DNA of 48,811 bases from Intoshia linei. Taxonomy: Eukaryota; Orthonectida; Rhopaluridae. Each line of letters opens with the position of its first letter. Position 1 is the first letter of the stretch. The stretch is from positions 1-48,811 of the forward strand of contig LWCA01000135.1 in assembly GCA_001642005.1 (NCBI GenBank), read 5' to 3'. Under the pieces are notes generated by a model. The model searched no databases and had not been told where the DNA came from. It saw only the letters and a program-made list of their open reading frames with translations. A program made the position numbers and the translations under genes. Of this stretch, positions 24,901-36,900 are shown one piece after another.

Positions 24901-27900
24901 CCAAAAATTTAAATATTTCCCAAAAAGAAAAAAGAGCCGGCTTATTGGACCATTTACTCGATTTGAGATTATTTTCAACTTTAAATGCAATTTCTCGTTT
25001 TTTTTTAAGAATTTCAGTAAAAATAAATGCAAAAGTCTCCACAAACGAAGAATTTGCCGAATCATCAACAACTTTATCGTAAAAAACTAATATTTGATTA
25101 ACAATTCTCATCATTTCATCAAGATTCTGATCGATATTCAGAGTAAACCACAAAATTTCTATAATTTCCAAAATCATAGGTTGTATAGTTTCATCAAAAT
25201 TAAAATTTTCTAATAATGTACTAATAATCTTTGACAACAATTGGCTAGATGGATTTTTGATGCAAAACTGTTTTACATGCGATAAAACCTTTTTTCTGAC
25301 TGAAACGGCACGATCAGTAATTCGATCTTGAAAAATATTAAAATACGCATTAGGTAATACACTTTTGGAAAATAAATTTCCAATAATATCCACTGTACAT
25401 TCACGCACATGGACCGATTTATCCCGACTTTTAGAAGACAGGGCACATTCAATCAGATTCAAATTTATTAATTCCGGATATTTATCGATAATAACTGAAA
25501 ATATTTTCATTGCCATTGTTCGCAATCGTATATTAGTATTACTCATTAATCGAATAATACAATTGATAATATTTTCCGAATTATAATTCCGATGAGTACT
25601 AAAAAAAATGTTTGAAATTATGCTTTTATGGTCAACAATGTTTAGTGATGGAGAATTAAAATCAAGCGATGAAATTTTGCTGAAATCGCAAACAAGTGTA
25701 ATCAAACTTTCTTTTTGGTCAATTGATAATTTAAAATTTTCGATATTTTCAGGATCAATATCAGATTTTACAAATTCATCCAGATAAAAATTGTGCAATT
25801 GGCACAAAATATAATAAATAATGGCATTTTCATATCCAAACGACTTTTTCTGTAACAATGTGTTCAAAATCAAAAGTACATTATCGTAAATAAAATAATT
25901 ATCCACTTTGTGCCTAAAAAAGATAGGTAAAAGCAAATTCAAAGCTTCCATACAAGTCAATTTCAACAAAAATGATTCAGATTCGTTAATCAGCAAGTTT
26001 AACAACAAATCCACTACAACTTGACAAATTTTCCATGAAATTGGAAAATTAACATGATATAAAGTTTTTGATAAATCAATTAATAAATTTATAAATTGAA
26101 CACTAAAATTGGAAGATTTCAATCTATCGACAAGATTATTACAAAAAAATTGAACAATTGATTGCAATTTTTCAAAATTTAAGGAATCTTGTTGAAATGA
26201 TTCAAATTGTACCATAAAATAATGTAATTTACTCATTTCTAATGCATTCCCATCATTAAACCCAACAGTGGCTTGAATGCAATAAAAAATTAGAACAGAG
26301 TAAATTGAAATGCTATCGTCTTTAGAAATGGCATATATACAAAAATTTTTTTCGAAAAATATTGGCTTAATTTCATTCAAGATATATTTCAAGTAATTTT
26401 TTTTATCGTCCGTTTTTCTGTAAAGATTCATCATAATTTCCAAACTTGTAAAAGAAAAGGTATCAATGATATTATCGAAAATTACATTTGCAAAAAAATA
26501 CCAAGCTTTATTGGTCAATTCATCGTGCATAATTTGATTTGGATTGATTTTTAAAAATTTCAAAATAATAATAAATACACTTTCATAAATTTCCACATAT
26601 TTTGCATTTATTTCAATTTTTCCACTTTTTTTTTCGAGAGTAAAATGTAATGAAAGAAAATCAATTACATTTAAAAAAATTTGAGAAAAATTAACGTGTT
26701 CGTTTTTCATTTCAAAACATTTCAAATTGAATAAGTTTAAAATTATTAAATTTGATAAACAGAAACAAGGCACCAAGAAATTTGATTGTTCGTTCAAGTC
26801 TGACATGCTTGTGTTTTTACTCAAAATTTCCATGTTTTTAATTTCAGATTTTGAAAATAATACCAGAGCTTCAATCAAACCAAAAATTGCGTTTTTATTC
26901 TATGTTTAAAATATAATTATATCTCATAATATTTGATCAAATCGTGTTTTTCAAAAAAATATTGAAAAATAAGGATTTTTTCATTATGGGTTGTAAAATT
27001 GAGTTTTGAATTAGAAAGTTGTTGTTCATAAGATTTGATAAAATCGGATTTTTCAAAAAAATATTCGAAAAAGAGGATATTTCCGTCAAGCGTGAGTAAA
27101 ATTGTGTTTTTCAAAAAAATATTGAAAAAAAAAGATTTTTTCATTATGGGTTGATAAAATTGGATTTTGAATTAAATAATTTATTTGAAAATTTATTTTA
27201 TTATATAACCCACTTTCTAATACAGTTTTTCGCGAGTGATGCATATATTCCCGTTTCATTTACCGAAATTTAGTTCTTCAGGGTCAAACCCAAAATTCCC
27301 CTTTTTCTTAAAAATAAATTAAGCTCAAAAATTAAAAAAACATAAATACTGGGACGCGTTTTAAAATCATTAACATTGTCGTAAATCTCAACCTCACCTT
27401 CATGGTAAAAATCCCAAAGAACCTTTTTTTTTTAAAATAAAAATGTACTAAAATTTTATAGAACATACATTATGGGATAGTTTTTAAAATCGTAAACATT
27501 ATCATAAATCACAACTTCAAAAAAGTTTATTTTCACGACGAAAACCCCAGATTACCCTTTTTTTAAAATTTTAAAAATTTTAATCTAATAGTGCATTCAC
27601 GGTCAAAAAAGTATTTTAGTATTCATTTTTTTTATGGTATAATTATTTTATTTAACCGTGAATTTGAAATAATTAATGGTAAAATAAAATTTAAAAAAAA
27701 AAATATAATTCTGTTACAGCTTATTCCACTTGATATAAATACAAAATTTCGACATCAAACATCTACGCTTTCTCAGTCAAAAATAACTATTAATATATTA
27801 TCAGCCAATATTGTTAAAATTTTTAAATGAAAATGAAAATATTAATCCTACAACTTTAAAAAAAAATAGTAATTGACTGTATAAAAATTTTAAACACAGA

Positions 27901-30514
27901 AATATGGGTTTCCATCTCATAAATTGATTCTTTCTGTTTTTTGACATCATGTAATTTATCATTTTGAAGTTTAGATTCTAAACTTTAGAACGAAATGCAG
28001 TAGTATAACTCTAAAATTAAAAATATACCACTATAAATTCTCAAACGAATTTTAGTGTCATATAGTCGTTAGCAACCAAACCAATGCCTTTTACTAAACA
28101 TTTTTAACATAACATAATGTAACACACATATTAATTATGATATTCACGAATATCATTTTTTTAATGCTCAATTTAAAAAAATCAACCCAAATTTTACAAA
28201 AATTTACATTTATTAACATTTTAAATTACCTTATCAATGAGGGAACGATTAGTTTCACTCAAAACATGCGAAATTTCAACTAGTTTGTCATACAATGTTT
28301 GATCTAATTTAAAAAAATTAAAAAATTATTCATAACCTGGGTATCGCCGGGTTGGTAAATTGTGCTTATGCTGGTTTGTGTGCTGAATTTTTTGTCCACA
28401 ATTTTACGAAGAAAAATATCATTAAAAATGTATTAAAACTTTCGAGTTGATAAATTTTCATCGAATCATCATTTTATGAAATTGGATACATAAAAGGGGA
28501 CAATAATAAAATAGAAAAGCAAATGGATAAACCAATAAAAGAATCTCTATAGTCTAGAACAGGGGTTCCCAAACTCATTTTGCCTACCGCCCCCTTTTTA
28601 GCAATATATTTTCTCAACGCCCCCTAAAAAATTTTTCGACTACGTCGTATATATATTTAAAAATTTACTCATTATTCAATATTTATTAATTGAAAAATTG
28701 TGTTAATTAAAAAAAATATATTTATTACTGTCACTTTTTATATCAGCGGATCCCAAACTTGCTATAAAAATATCCCCTTACAACCAAAAAATTCATCAAT
28801 GCTTCACTCTATCCATCTAAAATCGTTTTTTGGGTATAAAGTATTTTTATAATTGCCCATTTTGGGAACCCCTGATCTAGAATCTAAAGAGATTTTTAAT
28901 TAAAAAAGTACCCTTCTAATATTTAAAAAATATAAATTTTTTAATAAAGAAATTTATATTTCCTTCTCAATGAGAATAGTCCTTAAAATATATCTAAGCA
29001 ATTTCATTTCAATTTTCTTATAACTTTCTAATTAAAAAAAAATCTATTTTATTTATACTTGGAAAGCTTCTTCCCCACCAAAATTCAAATACTCATAATT
29101 TCCCGGAAAACCCCTAATCATACCCTCCTCGTAATATGATTATCAGTGGTGGATGTTAATCTTATAAGTAACATCCTAAATTTTTTCAAGTCCTTTTTTT
29201 GAAGAGTTAATAACGCTCTTTGCCAAGATCCCCCATCTCCCCAGAAGGAGTAAGGAACACACGGAATTTAGCCGGTAAAATCAGTTGACTCCCTCACACT
29301 ACAAAGAAGCATCCAGGCCCGTGAGAGATAACTTTTTAGTTAAATATCATTATAAAGAGGTAAGTAACTTATTTAAATTATTTCAAGAGAGTTGGGCCAG
29401 TAAAAACCCATCTTCTTTACAATATTATTACTTTTCAACATCATTTTTCAGGTTCCCATACTCACAACGTATAATACTTTTTTGATTTAAATTTGAAAAT
29501 GATGTTGTTTTCATTGCATAAACAGTAATTTTAGAAAACTTTAAATTGAAAAATATCGCATTTATATTTCACGGTACCTCAATTAAATTTCGCGGAACAC
29601 GAGTTGAGAACCACTGCTCTAGATATTCATTTTGATGATAATTTATTAGAACCGGTTTCACCCAATATTAGCACACCTTACTAACAGATTAAAACTTTTT
29701 TTAAAGAATAAATTGCATTATATAACTTTAAGTTAAGCTTCCATTTAGACATGTCTTAGTCATCTCAAGCTGATATTGTATTAAATTATATTAACGGGTA
29801 AATTAAAGTAAATAATATATTATATTGACGAAAAATATTTTCAAAATACAGTATAGATGCCCAAAAATTTCCCTTGCCCGATGATACGGGCCATAATCCA
29901 ATTCATAATCAATAAATTTTAAAATGATATTCACCAAAAATCATACTTTTAACGAATTTTTCTAAAAGTAGACATATTTCGTGAATGTTTTGTTTCAACA
30001 ACAAATCTTGAGTGTTATCTGTAGAATCTTGTCTTTGATTTATCCACTCCACTAGTTCATCATTATATTGATTTAATTCAAATTTAGAATATTGTGATTT
30101 CAATTTAGGTAAAAAATCAAGATATTTGTCGGTATAAACCAAATTCGGTCTATCACGTATTCTATATAAAATATTTTCTAATTTAAAAGAGTATTAAAAC
30201 TTGAAATTTCGACTAGATAATTTGCTGTTATTCAAAGTTTGGTGTATTGTTTCTTTCATGCTATCCATGTTGAATTTTGTTCTTTTATTAGTTGGTAATG
30301 GCTCTATTTTTTTGTTTAATTTCAATTCAGGGGGATATATCAGCTTAGAAACTAAAAATTAATCGAAATGTATACTTTAAAGTTAAAAATTACAATCATG
30401 ACAAGAAAATATTGCGGCAGGGTTAAATGCATAACTAAATTCACTAATATTATTGCTATTTTTATCCTTTTTTTTATATTTGTCATTCTTGTCAAATGTA
30501 TCATTTTCATCCAT
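21359..30514 (-). CDS. Nipped-B: Cohesin loader Nipped-B / SCC2 / NIPBL, complete, 9 exons
   Basis: HEAT-repeat protein that loads cohesin onto chromatin and stimulates loop extrusion. Exons as complement coordinates, 5' to 3': 30403-30514, 30214-30351, 29947-30177, 28230-28303, 23339-26899, 21880-21940, 21720-21834, 21498-21681, 21359-21454. All junctions keep phase; total 4,572 nt, 1,523 residues. The start ATG at 30514 is fixed by an in-frame TAA 18 nt upstream with no acceptor AG between. Family evidence: DKSVHVRECTVDIIG, FQDRITDRAVSVRKKVLSHV, ILWFTL, LMRSVYTLGLLTKHFD and LFLAMLTDLDENTRTKS match the NIPBL HEAT core in order. Human NIPBL is about 2,800 residues and yeast Scc2 about 1,490; the product is of the short type. 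It converges on DNAH6 (513 bp between stops) and lies 406 bp downstream of the L1CAM stop on the same strand. Exons 1-4 rest on phase and weak similarity. Confidence 0.85.
22528..22560 (+). mobile_element. hAT terminus remnant
   Basis: CAGTGGTTCTCAATATGGAT is a hAT-type left end in Nipped-B intron 5; no partner is assigned. In the same intron (21941-23338) a CTCACTTTTTTTGG block is duplicated (about 22135 and 22288), and a GC-richer patch at 22960-23050 is unexplained. Confidence 0.45.
22693..22758. mobile_element. Minute (66-bp) hAT-like MITE
   Basis: Starts CAGTGATGGCAA and ends with the inverse of CAGTGGTGGCAA, typical hAT termini, only 66 bp apart. Flanks GTATATGT and GTATAGTT agree at 6 of 8 bases. 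Lies in Nipped-B intron 5. It is either an extremely deleted MITE or a chance pairing of two ends. Confidence 0.45.
23339..26899 (-). CDS. Nipped-B: Nipped-B exon 5: HEAT-repeat core in one 3,561-nt exon
   Basis: One large exon encodes residues 186-1372, the helical hook of the cohesin loader. Helical repeats run throughout. The most conserved block (about residues 640-800 of the model) holds VHVRECTVDIIGNLFSKS, DRAVSVRKKVLSHVKQFC and EIIEILWFTLN. Later come IECLGQVVRYMSKDY, KIALYGLGGFVNRYIDHF and YPSKVLPLFLAMLTDLDENT. The acceptor is an AG at 26900-26901, whose T makes an in-frame TAG, so translation enters only by splicing. The 3' donor at 23338 is taken because open frame beyond it (to 23204) loses similarity, while the next exon continues it in phase. 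All other exons in the gene are 61-231 nt. Confidence 0.9.
26935..27180. repeat. Three-unit tandem repeat beside Nipped-B exon 5
   Basis: Three units of roughly 80 bp with the core TTTTTCAAAAAAATATT (near 26947, 27051 and 27108), two followed by GATTTTTTCATTATGGGTTG. It starts about 35 bp upstream of the exon 5 acceptor on the gene strand. A 75-codon minus frame across it is a product of the repeat, not an exon. Confidence 0.7.
27230..27910 (-). repeat. Rpt-A copy 8 (reverse)
   Basis: Reverse-orientation blocks: AAACCCAAAATTCCCC, ACCCCAGATTACCC, TTCACGGTCAAAAAAGTA, CAGCTTATTCCACTTGATAT and AATATTAATCCTACAAC. In Nipped-B intron 4, left of exon 4. The remainder, 27911-28229, is plain AT-rich sequence. 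Confidence 0.6.
28230..30514 (-). CDS. Nipped-B: Nipped-B 5' exons 1-4 (residues 1-185)
   Basis: Exon 1 (30403-30514) begins MDENDTFDKN and is Lys/Asp/Asn-rich, disordered-looking. Exon 2 (30214-30351) contains YPPELKLNKKIEPLPTNKR, resembling the PPEL...NKRKR segment just before the conserved region of NIPBL. Exon 3 (29947-30177) contains QDLLLKQNIHEICLLLEKF, resembling the IPQELLLGKHQLNEL region. Exon 4 (28230-28303) is 74 nt. Phases chain correctly (1+2, 1+2, 1+2, 0). The exon 1 and 2 donors are unusual GTCATG and GTCGAA, so these boundaries are the weakest in the model. Introns: 51, 36, 1,643 and 1,330 nt. Confidence 0.68.
28560..28874. mobile_element. hAT MITE (CAGGGGTTCCCAAA ends)
   Basis: A 315-bp element in Nipped-B intron 3. 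Its left end is CAGGGGTTCCCAAA and its right end the matching TTTGGGAACCCCTG, a perfect 14-bp inverted repeat of a common animal hAT type. Flanks GTCTAGAA (28552-28559) and ATCTAGAA (28875-28882) form an 8-bp target duplication with one mismatch. No coding sequence inside. Confidence 0.88.
29590..29616 (-). mobile_element. hAT terminus remnant
   Basis: GAGTTGAGAACCACTG is a hAT right end in Nipped-B intron 3. No left end with matching flanks was found. Confidence 0.45.
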
Positions 30515-30920
30515 TTGATGATAAAAATTTTAAATAAAACACAATGTAATCGGTGAGCTTAACTACACGTTTTACAGATAATATCCATTAATAAAGTTAC
30601 ATCCTTAAAGGCTACATTTTTTCAATTCTAAAGTACATTTTTCTTAAATAATGTTGTAACAAGGTGGTTGTTGGTCAAGCTATACTACTACAATGTAGAT
30701 CTTTACCAAATATTTTCAAATTATTTTTGTCACATACAATTCTATAATTATAAAATGAAATTAATTTAGGTTTTAAACATTGATAAATTATCACTGTGTT
30801 AATTAAACATTAGTGATGATTCATCAAAATACATTTTAAAAATAAAATAATAATATACAATTTTAAAGGATAAAAATTTAATTGACGCTAAGCGTATATA
30901 CATTGATGACTACACGTTAA
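30515..30920. other. Intergenic region Neuroglian / Nipped-B
   Basis: 406 bp between the Neuroglian stop and the Nipped-B start, both minus strand. It must hold the 3' UTR of one and the promoter or 5' UTR of the other. No motif could be assigned. Confidence 0.6.
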
Positions 30921-33900
30921 TCAAATTTTGGTTAAATCACTATCTCCAATGTTGCTACTTATAGGTGTAGAATTAGCGTTAGGTTCCATATTCTCTTTGT
31001 TATTACCATAAACTCCTATAAACGATCCATCTTCATTAAATTTCATCAAGTTAATTGAAGATACCTTTTTATTTGTCAATCTAAAAGAATGTTATAATAA
31101 TGTCACAAAATTAAAAATTCTAGATCAATTTTTTCTGAACGCAAAAAAAGATAAAATTTAATTTGCTCTCAAAATATTCCCCACATAAATAAAATATTCA
31201 CAAAAGGATGTAAAGTACCAAGAAAAATGAAATTTTATATTTTTATTTACATATTTTAACCAAAATAATCCATCAATAACCTAAATTTTAGGTCTTGAGT
31301 ACCTTTTTTTAAAAATCAAACGACTCCCAGAATTTAAAAAAATATACTCAAATTTATATATACACAAATTTTAAAATCATCAACATTATCATAAATGTCA
31401 ATTTTAAAAAATTTCTAATATCTTTATGGCCAAAGCCCAAAATTACCCATCATTTTAAATATATTTAAATGAAGAAAACTACTAGTGTTAGATTTAAAAA
31501 AAAAACACATTTACATGTTAATTAACATAAGCGTAATGTATAGCGTTTTTATTGTCTTAAGTTTAAGACGATACGTCAATTTCTGGGATTAAAATTTACG
31601 ATTGATGTTTTTTAAATTTTTAGTACTATTAGCTTTTTAGTAAATATTTGGTATATGTAGGGATAATTTCAATATATAAAATTAAAAATTCAATTTAATT
31701 ATGTAATTGTAACCTTGTACTGTTTTTATCAGCCATTGTTTTCTCTTTAATTAGTTGATTATTCAATTTTTCTTTTTTTTTAACTAAATTTAATTTACAC
31801 TTTATAATTATACTAGGTTAACTGTTACAAGTATCACCTAGCTCTACAGAGGGCACATTTTTATTCTACCAAAAAAATAAATTCACGTTGAAAATCTAAC
31901 TAAAAATCCACTATTCAGTGAATAGTTTTCACTATTATCAATCCTTTAAAGGAGTGGTTCCCAAACTTGTTTCAGATGGAACCATCATATCACATTACTT
32001 TTTACTTTAAAGTAAATTATTCCATCTTAATTTTGTTTTGTTAACATTTGCGTAAATAATTTCAAAAACAATTGTTACCCCATTTTTTTAATTTATTAGA
32101 CAGAATGTGTGTATAATTATTAAAAATAAAGTAAAAGCACTCCAATTCTAAAAATTGTCATAAATAGCATAAATTCCAGATAAAATAAAATTATAAAAAC
32201 ATATTATGTCATTTTCAATGTGATAATATATATTCACTGAATATTATTCAGTACCAATTTAATAGATACAATGCGCCTGTCGATAGAAAACACTGGATAT
32301 ATGGAACATGCCAATATAAGCCATAAAATACATTTAATTATTTATTTTAACATTTTATAAATGCTTATTAGATGATTAAAATGATTTGAAAATTTAAAAT
32401 AATAAAAAATTTGAACATCATTTCTATATTTTTAAGTTATATTTTGAAATTTTAATTTTAGTATCGATAGGGAACAGTGAACAAAGAATTTCAACTTTTT
32501 TAATTTTTCTATACATTTTCGCTCTTTCATTAGTGAACAATGTTCACTGAACATAAATAATTTAAATACAAGTAGAAAAAGACTTACTTTTAAAGAAAAA
32601 AAGGAAATCTTAGAGTTCATTGATACTCATAGGTATTGCAGCCAGAGAGATTTAGCTAAATGTTTTAAAATCTCTGTTGGTACCATAAATAGAATTTTGC
32701 TTTATTAGGGTCTCAAAGCTGCAAATAAACTAATTTTGATCAACTTTAAGTAATAATTTGTTCCTTATCATCAATAGTGAACAGTCCCCAAAAATGGGTT
32801 CATATTGTTCCCTATCTACAGTTCACATTGTACTTAAAAATACAAATTATGAATCAATAATTAATGGAATCAGCACTTTATAAACATTCCAGCTGAATTT
32901 TACCAATATTGCAAAGGATTGTAATAAATATAAAAATGATAATAACAAAGTTGTATTACTTTTAGTAATGCATTGTTGTAGTTTTAATTTAAATTTTAAA
33001 CAAAATGTTTTAAAAATTAGAATTTGAGATTGAAAAATTGCGTAGCAATAAAAAAAATTCCGAAAGAATTAATTATATAGATTTTCACCCATATTTCTTT
33101 ATTGGAAATGTGTAGACGTTCAATACACACTTTTTTGAACAATTGTAGGATCAATATTTACATTTTCAATTTTTATTTTACATTTGTTAATCGAAATATT
33201 TGAAAAATATTGGTTGATAATATATTATAAATTATTTTTCACCGGTAATGCGTAGATTTCTGGAGTTGAAATTTTGTATTTATATGAACTGAAATAAGCT
33301 CTATCAGAATAATCTTTTTTTTTAATTTTCGGACCGTTAATTATTTCATATTTTTTGTTTTAATAAAATATTTCGAAAAAAAAAATATGAATACTAAAAT
33401 GTTTTTTTAACCGTGAAGGCGTCACCTCTTCAGATTGAAAATTTTTTTGTGTGTTAACAGGATACAACTGTACGACCTGTAAATTTTTTTAAATTCTAGG
33501 GCTATTTTCATGAAAAAAAAAGGGTAATTTATGGTTTTGGCCCTGAAGATATATATTTTTTTAATTTAAATTTATGATTTCAAAATCTGTATCATAGTGT
33601 ACATTTTATTAAATTCTAGGACTCGTTTGATTTAAAAAAAAGAATAAGTGGGGTTTTTAACAATAAAATGTAAGTTTCTGAGTTTAAAATATATCTTACT
33701 TCCACCTTCGAAATTCTCAGTAATAGAAATATAAAATTTTGCCGCCCAACATCTAGCAAGCGCCAATGTACAAGAAAAATGAAAAAGTGATACAAATAAT
33801 ATGTCAAAGATAATGACGCAGTGTTATTGACCAGTATAAATTAAATATATTAAATTACCGTTATAATGTCCCGATTTTTTATTTTGAATAAGAAAGTAGA

Positions 33901-33978
33901 TAATCATCAATATTAGCACAATTATTATAATAATTATAAAAACAATTATATAACTGAATGTACTAACATTCATTCCCA
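30921..33978 (-). CDS. Nrg: Neuroglian-like exons 9-11: membrane span and ankyrin-binding tail
   Basis: Exon 9 (33859-33978) encodes the transmembrane helix: about 22 residues of Ile, Val, Leu, Phe, Met, Tyr, then a basic stop-transfer QNKKSG. Exon 10 (31714-31783) is a Lys-rich juxtamembrane piece (KKKEKLNNQLIKEK, then TMADKNS). Exon 11 (30921-31080) carries MKFNEDGSFIGVYGNNKEN and ends SDLTKI then TGA. In L1CAM, neurofascin and Neuroglian the tail reads FIGQY, whose Tyr phosphorylation releases ankyrin; here Gln is Val but Phe, Gly and Tyr remain. Introns 9 and 10 are 2,075 and 633 nt, with repeats. Confidence 0.87.
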
Positions 33979-36900
33979 CTAAATTAGAATATTAAAATGA
34001 ATATTATAAAGTGTGGAATGCATACAATGTACATTAGGTTGACACGTATCAACACCTCCATTATATTATGATAAAAATAAAATTAACTACATTGCTCATC
34101 TGTAAAAGTTGTACATTGTATATAAAATTTATATTATACATGTATGTATTTGTTGAATAAAGGTGTTATAAAGAAAAAAATTAATTTACTTGGCATTAAA
34201 AGAATGGACATTTAATCTTAAACTAACTTGCAAAACTTTTTCTCATTAATTGGTGATATTATTTAAGAGTAGGACAATTTAAATATGAATTAGGTTGACA
34301 TAGAATTATTCTAATGATTAATACATTAATTATTGTAGACATGTATAAAATAAACTGTGTCACACAGTGTGACTCATACTTGATAAATTTTATAAAAATT
34401 TTAAAAATAAAACTTACAAACTTGAGCGGGTAAGGTGAAGGAAATTTTTTCTGAATACATGACATTTTTGCGTCCATCGACTGAAGCAACTACAAAATAG
34501 TATTTCATCCCTTTTTTGACATTTGATAATGTAATTCTGTTGACACCGTAAATTGGTTTTGATTTTGTCCAATTATTTAAATCTAAAAAATGATTTAAAT
34601 CAAATAAAAGTATAATCAACCTTCCAGCTCATTTTCTGTGTAATATACGTAATAATAATCTGAAGGGTTTGTATATTGACCATTATGGTACCATTTCACT
34701 AATAGACCAGTATCTGTATTTTCAAATCCCACAATAGAAATAATTTCATTTTCATTAAATGTTAAATCAAACGTGTCAACTGTAATTGAACTAACGTCTC
34801 CTAAGCCAACATTATTCTGAGCTTGTACTGAAATATTATAGGTGGTAGATTCATTCAAATTGACAAAATCGTGTTTAGTTAAAATGGTGGAAAATGTTTC
34901 AGAGTACATTTCTATAAAATTTTAATAGATGGTTATTATATTTATTCATTACTGTTTTTTATGCGAACCACATATTTTTTTATTATTCCATTCATTTGGA
35001 GAGGCAGGTTCCATTTTATTTTAATGTGATATATTCCAATTTCTTCAATTTCCAAATTTTCAATGTGATCAGGGACTAAATTATAATTATTTTGAGTTAA
35101 TTTTAAAAATACTTGATTCATTCGTTTTTACAAACCCTATAAAATATGGATTGCTTTCAGAAACTCTATTTGAGATTGATATGTGAATTGAATAATTTGT
35201 GAATGATTTCAAATTTTTTACATTTAGCACCTCTGTCATTTCTGTTTTATCAAAGTGGGTTTTCAATTCATTTTGTGATTTACAGTTGACGTGGTAAATA
35301 TCATAAAATAATATTTTTGTTTTATTTGGTTTCTTTACATCATATATTTTAATCTATTAATTATATTATTATTATGAATGAGTATTAATGTGATGAATAT
35401 TTTATTTGATTTAATTTCACGGTTCCGTTTAAGGCATGGGTTTTTAAGCTTTTTCAACTTGGAACCCCTTAATTCAATAAAATTCGATTTGGCACCCCAA
35501 AAATGTAATAAACTTAAATTCGAAAAAAGTTAATTAATAATAAAATTAATAATATAAATACGGTAACCAAACATTTTTAGATGAAATGGCTAAAAATGGC
35601 TTTAAATTTTAATTCAAAAAGACCTTTCAACATAAACAAGACTGTGCTTTGTACCATTTATCAATATCATTTATTTTAGTATTGTTTATTTTTAACCGAT
35701 TTCATTTTTTTGTATAATTGCTTAAAATCAAAAAAGGCATCCACGTAAAAAATGGATTTATCTAATAAAAAAAAGACACCCTAATAAACAACACATTGAA
35801 ATATTTAATATTTAAAATGTTAAATTAATAAATAGAATTTAACTTTATTTTCGAAACTTCATTCTAATTTTTACTAAAAATTCACTTTTACAAACTCTTT
35901 AGGGAAAATTCCCCTTTTACCAACCCTAGAAAAAGACGTTTCGATATAGGTGGAACAGTTGATAATTTATCATTTCTTCCCAATGTAACAAAATTGTAGA
36001 GGCATATCATGTTACTTACATGTTTTCTAAACAAAAAAAGTATCATACCATCGGAAACGTTGATCAAATCCTATACTCTTATACTTCTATTGCAGAACTT
36101 CTACTTGGCGAAACACAAAAAGGGGCACTTAAATCAATTCCTTTGTAAAAGGATTAAAAATTTAGCAGAAGTTATCGAACTTCAAGTTATGGATGAACTT
36201 CGAAAAAGCCTAGTAAAATTTAGTTTACAATTGGACGAATCTACTGATGTGTTTGCAAGATATGTTGTGAATGATAACATTAAGAAGGAATATCTGTTTA
36301 GTGAGTCATTAAAAAAAACAAGAGAATTGATATATTCGAAATAAATTATATATTAATACATTAAAATATATATAAAATTTTTTATGGGCCTTACAATTAC
36401 TTTGGCCCTAAATAGAAACATTTTTACATAGCCCCTTGATTTTTCTAGTGGCCCTTTTGGAAATATATTATATATGACTATGATAGCTTTAAATGTTATA
36501 TTCTGTGGTTTTTGGTGTATGATGCTTAATATCTATCCACTTGTGACTGAAATTGCCCTTAAAGTAATTATTACGTTTGTTACAACATAGTTTTGTCAGG
36601 CTGGATTTTCTATTCTAACAAATTAAAAAAAAAGAAAAAGGAATAAATTAGATGTCCGTGCCGGTATGCGAGTGAGTCTATCAAAAAAAATGCGAATATT
36701 TAGCTTACTTCTCATTTCAAAGCAACAATAACGATCCCATTAAAATTTATGTAAATAAATTTGTTCAATTTTTATGTAAAAGTTTTCCGCTACTACTTAA
36801 TTTGTCTATTTTCTGAGTCTTTAACATTATATTTGAATAGTCTATTTTTGATTAATGAATTTGGTGGTATGACCAGGGCTACTACATTTTCCGATATTTT

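Noticed and set aside
24771-25082. 103-codon + frame opposite the Nipped-B HEAT core
   Set aside because: Shadow of the conserved minus-strand exon.
26917-27144. 75-codon minus frame with repeated FQYFFEKHDLIK-like units as a Nipped-B exon
   Set aside because: It is generated by the three-unit tandem repeat and separated from exon 5 by an in-frame stop; exon 4 joins exon 5 in phase without it.
29285-29485. 66-codon + frame in a GC-richer patch of Nipped-B intron 3
   Set aside because: No recognisable domain and no clean splice context; probably part of an old repeat.
22528-29616. A 7.1-kb hAT carrying most of Nipped-B, bounded by CAGTGGTTCTCAA and its inverse
   Set aside because: The 8-bp flanks do not match (ATTTAACA-like against CTCTAGAT), and the gene's exons extend beyond both ends. 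The two ends are unrelated remnants.
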